In this document: positions 58,454-64,000 of the stretch, one piece after another | Position numbering within the stretch: position 1 is the first letter of the stretch | Layout: each line of letters opens with the position of its first letter | DNA from: Ricinus communis | Taxonomy: Eukaryota; Streptophyta; Magnoliopsida; Malpighiales; Euphorbiaceae | DNA length: 64,000 nt | NCBI RefSeq assembly: GCF_019578655.1 | Contig: NC_063257.1 | Span: 20,894,001 to 20,958,000, forward strand | Direction: 5' to 3' | Position numbers and translations under genes: made by a program | Notes under the pieces: generated by a model | What the model was told of the DNA's origin: nothing | Seen by the model: only the letters and a program-made list of their open reading frames with translations | Database searches by the model: none

Positions 58454-59287
58454 TGATGTGAATCCAAGTTCAAAGCTTAAAGAGATCCAAGATCCATTAA
58501 TAGTACAAGAAGGCCCAATCACAAGGTCCAAATCCAAGAAGCTTCAACAAGCCATATTGGGTTTAATTAGGGACATTTGGAAAGCCTAAGAACTTCAACC
58601 CAATAAGGCATCCATGGAGGCCCAAGGAATAATATTTAACTTGTTTTCATGTTAATAACAATTAGGGTTACATGTAGCCACCATACAAGTTAATGTGGTA
58701 ATTAATCCCAAGTAATGGCTATCAATGTGGGTAGTGGTTATTAAGAGCCACCATATACAAGTTAATGGGGTAATCAATACCAAGTAATGGCTATTAGTGT
58801 GGATAGTGGTTACTAAGGCCATTTAAGAGTAAAAGTAATCCTATGTGTGTGAGTCTATTTTATTAGTGTGTGCATGGACTTGTACTCTATATAAACAAGT
58901 CCTTTTCTCTTTCTTTTAGAGCATGATTGAATTTGATATATGAAATTTTTTTTGAGTTTTATTGTGAGGAATTTTGTCTTTAATTTCTTGCTTGAACTTT
59001 GCGACTTATCAAGCTTTATTCTAGCTTGTGGTGTCAAAATCTAAATCTTTGTTTTCTTGTTATTTATCAAACTTTCTTGTTTGTGGCATAAGAGGAAATT
59101 CAAAGTCTATCTTAGTATCTTTATCCTTGCTGGTAAAGGGGTTAAGTAGCATCCATTTTCTTACTTCAATCTTTGAACGATCCGAATTTGTGGATTAAAT
59201 TGGTAATTTTTAGTTTTCTTCTAATTCAACTTATCATAGTATTTTTGCTATTGGGGAGTTAATTGATGAAACCTACAATTCCCATCA
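58454..59287 (+). repeat. 5' LTR of the chromovirus
   Basis: Starts TGATGTGAATCCAAG and ends CAATTCCCATCA, 834 bp. TG also occurs at 58457 and 58459, so the start may move by a few bases. A TATA-like CTCTATATAAAC lies at about 58886-58897. Two imperfect 70-bp direct repeats (about 58674-58743 and 58744-58816), each with AAGTAATGGCTAT, lie just upstream of it. Confidence 0.8.
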
Positions 59288-59291
59288 TAAG

Positions 59292-59303
59292 TGGTATCAG
59301 AGC
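59292..59303 (+). other. Primer-binding site of the chromovirus
   Basis: TGGTATCAGAGC, complementary to the 3' end of initiator tRNA-Met, four bases after the LTR. Confidence 0.9.
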
Positions 59304-59947
59304 ATTGACTCGAGATTGAGGTTTGCATATCCAATACTATCTTTTAATTCTCAATATCTTGTGTTCATCTTATATTTTGCACCTTTTTCCATCTATTGTT
59401 CTTGTTATTATTATTATTTTTATCTTTATTCTTCTTATCTCAAGATTTTGTTTGCGTATATCAAAAAAAAAAAAATCGTCCTAAAAGAAAAAAATTGTTA
59501 TCTTTGATATTCTTGTGTTAGATCTCAGATTACATAAAAAAAAATTGACTCTTCATATTCCATTGAGATCTATTTTTATAATTCTATATCTTTGGGTTCT
59601 TTGATGATCTATCTTTGTTTTTCATTTCTATTAGTCTATTTGCTACAAATTGTTCATCTCTTTAAGCCTACCTTATTATTTTCTTGTTAGCCTACCTTAT
59701 TTTTTTTTCATTGATTACTACATTCTTAAAATTTTGTTTGATTGAGAAACTTAGTTCATCTAAGAAATCAAAAGGCAAATTTGAGAGGTAAAAGGCAAGA
59801 GTGTGAGATCATTAGAAAAAAAAAAAGAAGCCAAAATTGAGTGTAAACAGAAGTGGTATACATCAATTTTGAGTGAAAACACGTGAGGGAGTGTTGTGAG
59901 ATCGTTTCTTTCTATTTTCTTTTATTAAAATTTTAGGTTTTACAATC
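59304..59947 (+). other. Leader between primer site and gag
   Basis: AT-rich, with no coding sequence. It holds several A-runs and T-rich stretches and runs up to the gag ATG at 59948. Confidence 0.6.
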
Positions 59948-61310
59948 ATGTCAAAAGACACAAGTTCTTCTACAAATGATCATGTGATTCAAGCTATGCA
60001 ACAACAATTCGAAAGAATGTTTAGTATGATGGCAGGAGTCAATGAAAAATTAGAGAAGCATGATGGCATCCTTAACCAATTACATGGAGAGCCTAGACAA
60101 AGGAGACATCCACCAATTGACCAAGAGGACTATGAAGGAGAGGATGATTTGGATGATGATCAAGTCACCTTGTTGGGACAATGAATCAATCCTAGGAGAC
60201 AAGCTAGGAGAAGACATCCAAATGATGATGTTGATCGCAACCTTGGAAGCATCAAAATGAAGATTCCTTCATTCCAAGGAAGAAATGATCCAGATGTGTA
60301 CCTTGAATGGGAGAGGAAAGTGGAACTCATCTTCAAATGTCATAATTATTTCGGAGGAGAAAAAGGTAAAACTTGCCGCTGTTGAGTTTAGTGATTATGC
60401 AATTGTTTGGTGGGATCAATTTTGCAAGGAAAGACGTAGATATGGAGAAAGACCCGTAGAGTCTTGGAGAGAAATGAAGCAAATCATGAGAAAGATGTTT
60501 GTTCCAAGCCACTACTACACAGAGCTTCATCAAAGATTACAAACTCTAATTCAAGGATCCATGAGTGTGGAGGAGTATCACAAAGAAATGGAGAAGGCTA
60601 TAATTAGAGCAAATGTGATAGAAGATCGTGAAGCTATCATGGCAAGGTTCTTGAGAGGGCTAAACAAAGACATTGCTGATGTTGTTAATTTGCAACATTA
60701 TGTGGAAATTGAAGATATGGTGAATTTGGCCATGAAAGTGGAAAGGCAATTGAAAAGAAAGAGGTATGATTCTAAACCAAATATGGGTTCTTCTTCTTCT
60801 TGGAAAACTTCTTGGGGGAAAAAGGATGATAAACCTTTTACTAAGTCAAAAGTGGAAGAAACTAAACCTAAAATTGACTTGGGTAATAAGGGAAAGGGTG
60901 AGAATCAACCAGCCCAAACTAGGGAAATCAAATGTTTTAAGTGTTTGGGTCATGGGCACATTGCTAGGGAATGTCCAAATAAGAAAGCTATGATTCTAAG
61001 GAATAGTGATATTGAGTCGGAGAGTGAGGGGGATAGTGATGATGATATGCCTTCTTTAGAAGATTGTAGTGATGTTGAATGTGCTAAGGGACATAATCTT
61101 GTTGTTCAAAGAACATTGAGTTTGCAAAATAAACATGATGTCCATAGGGAGCAAAGGGAAAATTTGTTTCATACTCATTGTTTGATTTCTAACAAGTTGT
61201 GCAACATGATTGTGGATAGTGGAAGTTGTACCAATGTAGCAAGCACTTTGCTAGTAGAGAAATTGAAGTTGCCTCAAGCACCCAAGACCATACAAGTTGC
61301 AATGGCTTAA
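59948..61310 (+). pseudogene. gag and start of protease of the chromovirus, three breaks
   Basis: The ATG at 59948 starts an N-terminal part rich in Gln and Asp. TGA at 60182-60184 is an in-frame stop. The same frame then continues through RRRHPNDDVDRNLGSIK, IPSFQGRNDPDVYLEWE and FKCHNY, and one extra T near 60350 shifts it. From there the gag core is open: KLAAVEFSDYAIVWWDQF, SYHKEME-type region, FLRGLNKDIADVVNLQHYV, and a zinc knuckle CFKCLGHGHIAREC near 60934-60975. The protease active site reads MIVDSGSCTNVAS (61207-61245). A second indel near 61276 moves the frame into the pol reading. With only one stop and two indels, the copy died recently. Confidence 0.85.
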
Positions 61311-64000
61311 TGAAAGTGGAGTTGTAAAGGTAAATAAGCAAGTTTTAGTTTCGTTTCAAATTGGTAGATATAAGGATGAGGTGTTGTGTGATGTGTTGCC
61401 AATGTTGGCCGGACATATGTTATTGGGGAGACCTTGGCAATATGATAGAAGGGCTAGTCATGATGGATTCAAAAATATGTATACTTTGACTATGGATGGA
61501 AAAAGGTTTAACCTTGGACCATTAACTCCAAAACAGATTTTTGAAGACCAAATGCGCATCAAGCAACAATATAAAGAAATGGGTTCTTCATTGGGAAACT
61601 CTTTGGGAAGGGAAACCTTTGAGAGTAAAGAAAAAGGTGAGATGAGTGAACCTAAAAATTCCAATTCTCTTGACCAAAATGGGAAACACAAGGTGAGAGA
61701 AAACAAGGAAGGTTCAAATGAAAGAAAAATGAGTGTTTATGCAAAAATGAGTGATGTGAAGGAAGCTATGCTTTTGAGGCAACACATGCTTGTACTTATG
61801 TACAAGGAGATTTTGCATATTTCTAACGAAATAACCAATTGTTTGCCTAGTGTTGTTGTTGATCTTTTGCAGGTTTATGAAGATTTATTTCCGAAAGAAA
61901 TTCCAAATGGTTTGCCACCTAAAAGAGGCATTGAGCACCAAATTGATTTCATACCCGGAGCAAGCATTCCAAATAGACCAGCATATAGATGTAATCCGGA
62001 GGAGACCAAGGAAATCGAAAAGCAAGTGAGTGAGCTTATGGAGAAGGGTTATGTTCGTGAAAGTATGAGTCCATGTGCCGTACCCGTCTTGTTAGTGCCT
62101 AAGAAAGATGGAACTTGGAGGATGTGTGTTGATTGTCGTGCCATCAATAAAATCACGGTGAAGTATAGACATCCCATTCCTAGGCTAGATGACATGTTGG
62201 ATGAATTGCATGGTTCATATTTGTTTTCAAAAATTGATTTGAAATCTGGTTATCATCAAATTAGAATGAGAGAAGGTGATGAATGGAAAACAGGTTTTAA
62301 AACTAAACATAGTTTATATGAGTGGTTAGTAATGCCTTTTGGTTTAACTAATGCACCAAGCACTTTCATGAGATTGATGAATCATGTTTTAAGAGCATTC
62401 ATAGGCAAATTTGTTGTTGTCTATTTTGATGATATCTTGGTTTATAGCAAAAATTTAGATGAGCATGTACAACATTTGACTTGTGTTTTTTATGTGCTTA
62501 AAGAAGAGAAGTTGTATGCTAATTAAAAGAAATGTTGTTTTTGCACTAATGAAATTACTTTTCTTGGATATATTGTCAATGACAAGGGTATTCATGTTGA
62601 TCAAGAAAAGGTAAAAGTAATTAGAGAATGGCCAACACCCACAAGTGTAAGTGATGTAAGAAGCTTTCATGGTTTAGCTAGCTTTTATAGAAGGTTCATC
62701 AAGAATTTTTCTACCATAGCTGCACCTTTAACTGAATGCATAAAAAAGAATGTTGGTTTTAAGTGGGGAATTGAACAAGATGAGGCTTTTAACTTGCTAA
62801 AAGACAAATTAAGTTTTGCACCCTTGTTATCTTTGCCAAATTTTACTAAACCTTTTGAGATTGAGTGTGATGCAAATGGCATAGGTATTGGAGGAGTTTT
62901 GATGCAAGAAGGCAAGCCCATAGCATTCTTTAGCGAAAAGCTAAGTGGAGCAAGTCTAAACTACCCTACATATGACAAGGAGTTCTATGCATTAGTGAGG
63001 GTTCTAAAGACATGGCAGCATTACCTTGGCTACAAAGAATTCATAATTCACACTGACCATGAGTCCTTGAAGTATCTCAAAGGACAAGGAAAGCTGAACA
63101 AGAGACATGCAAAATGGGTGGAATTCATTGAATCCTTTCCATTCATCATTAAGTACAAGCAAGGGAAAGAAAATGTGGTGGCCGATGCATTGTCAAGAAG
63201 GTATGCCTTGATCTCTAAACTTGATGCAAAATTATTAGGATTTGAATACATAAAAGATTTGTATTCTAATGATCCTGATTTTGCTAATGTTTATGGGGTA
63301 TGTGAGAAAGGGGGTTTTGATAAGTTCTATAAGTTTGATGGTTTTCTTTTTCGAGAAAACAAATTGTGTGTGCCACAAAGTTCTTTGAGAGAGTTATTTG
63401 TGAGAGAGGCACATAGTGGAGGTTTAATGGGACATTTTGGGATTAAGAAAACTTTGGATATGTTGGGTGACCATTTCTTTTGGCCACACATGAAAAGGGA
63501 TGTTGAGAGAATTTGTGAGAAATGCATTACTTGCAAACAAGCCAAATCCAAAGCAATGCCTTATGGTTTGTATACACCTCTTCCCATACCAAATGAACCT
63601 TGGGTAGACATTTCTATGGACTTTGTTTTAGGATTACCTAGGTCCAAGGGATGGAGAGATTCTATTTTTGTTGTTGTGGACAGGTTTAGCAAAATGGCAC
63701 ATTTCATTCCATGTCACAAGACAGATGATGCAACCCATATTGCGAATCTATTCTTCAAGGAGATTGTAAGGCTGCATGGAGTGCCAAGGACCATTGTGAG
63801 TGATAGGGATGTCAAATTCCTAAGTCACTTTTGGAAGACTCTTTGGGGAAAGATAGGGACAAAGCTTTTGTATTCTACAACTTGTCATCCGCAAACGGAT
63901 GGACAAACAGAGGTGGTCAATAGGACACTTGCAACACTTTTGAGGGCTCTCATCCAAAGAAATCTGAAGAATTGGGAAGAATGTTTGCCACATGTGGAAT
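61280..64000 (+). pseudogene. pol of the chromovirus (protease end, RT, RNase H, integrase), one stop
   Basis: After the frameshift the protease end reads [22 protein letters not shown] follows with [50 protein letters not shown] and the catalytic [11 protein letters not shown] at about 62416-62449. TAA at 62524-62526 is the only in-frame stop (after KEEKLYAN); beyond it the frame is open to the end of the window. RNase H shows [20 protein letters not shown] and [10 protein letters not shown], then VVADALSRR. Integrase has [10 protein letters not shown] with CEKCITC (zinc domain), [22 protein letters not shown] and [11 protein letters not shown], so all three catalytic acids are present. The C-terminus lies outside the window. 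Confidence 0.88.

Larger units (their letters stand above)
58454..64000 (+). mobile_element. Chromovirus-type Ty3/gypsy retrotransposon, young, incomplete at window end
   Basis: 5' LTR 58454-59287, primer site TGGTATCAGAGC 59292-59303, gag, protease, RT, RNase H and integrase in chromovirus order. It has few breaks, in contrast to the surrounding Tat element. It starts within the region upstream of the Tat antisense ORF and leaves the window in mid-integrase. The tRNA-Met primer site and integrase sequence fit chromoviruses; whether it is CRM- or Reina-like depends on the C-terminus, which is not in the window. Confidence 0.88.

Overview
This is plant nuclear DNA. The genes have GT-AG introns, and the families are plant ones: a sugar transport protein, a SWR1-complex zf-HIT subunit, a secreted laccase and a CC-NBS-LRR relic. 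The rest is AT-rich and packed with plant Ty3/gypsy elements of the Athila, Tat and chromovirus lineages. A eudicot is clear. Euphorbiaceae/Malpighiales is my guess from overall similarity and was not tested.

Layout. 1-5777: 3' half of a dead Athila-type element (RNase H, integrase, an extra ORF, 3' LTR). 5778-14600: AT-rich intergenic DNA with a possible Helitron end and a solo LTR (9812-12006, target duplication GCATT). That solo LTR carries a complete Cassandra-type TRIM whose LTRs contain 5S rRNA-like sequence. 14600-26640 is the gene island: a monosaccharide transporter (14725-16590, +) whose last intron lacks an in-phase AG acceptor; a wrecked CC-NBS-LRR gene (18207-18946, +); SWC6 (20973-22153, +); and a laccase (24030-26583, -). 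The last two are convergent.

27300-37298 holds a pol-less Athila-type element of the same LTR family as the solo LTR, followed by a second 3' end of that family. 39282-39841 and 46637-47165 are two copies, in opposite orientation, of a GC-rich hAT-like MITE with 8-bp target duplications and a tRNA-like internal segment. 40854-45174 is a cluster of LTRs of another family (tRNA-Met primer site), in direct and inverted order. From about 47.2 kb to 58.45 kb lies a heavily mutated Tat-lineage element (gag, protease, RT, two RNase H domains, integrase). An antisense ORF with a probable intron lies downstream of its pol, and a solo LTR with target duplication ATCGT sits in the last codons of pol. 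From 58454 to the end of the window is a much younger chromovirus with only a few breaks, apparently inserted into the Tat element.

The host genes are unrelated housekeeping or stress genes and do not form a pathway. I found no RNA genes apart from the derived 5S-like and tRNA-like segments, no CRISPR array and no clearly new system. The most useful leads are the broken acceptor in the transporter, the tRNA-like unit in the MITE family, the intron-bearing antisense ORF, and the nested insertions with readable target duplications.
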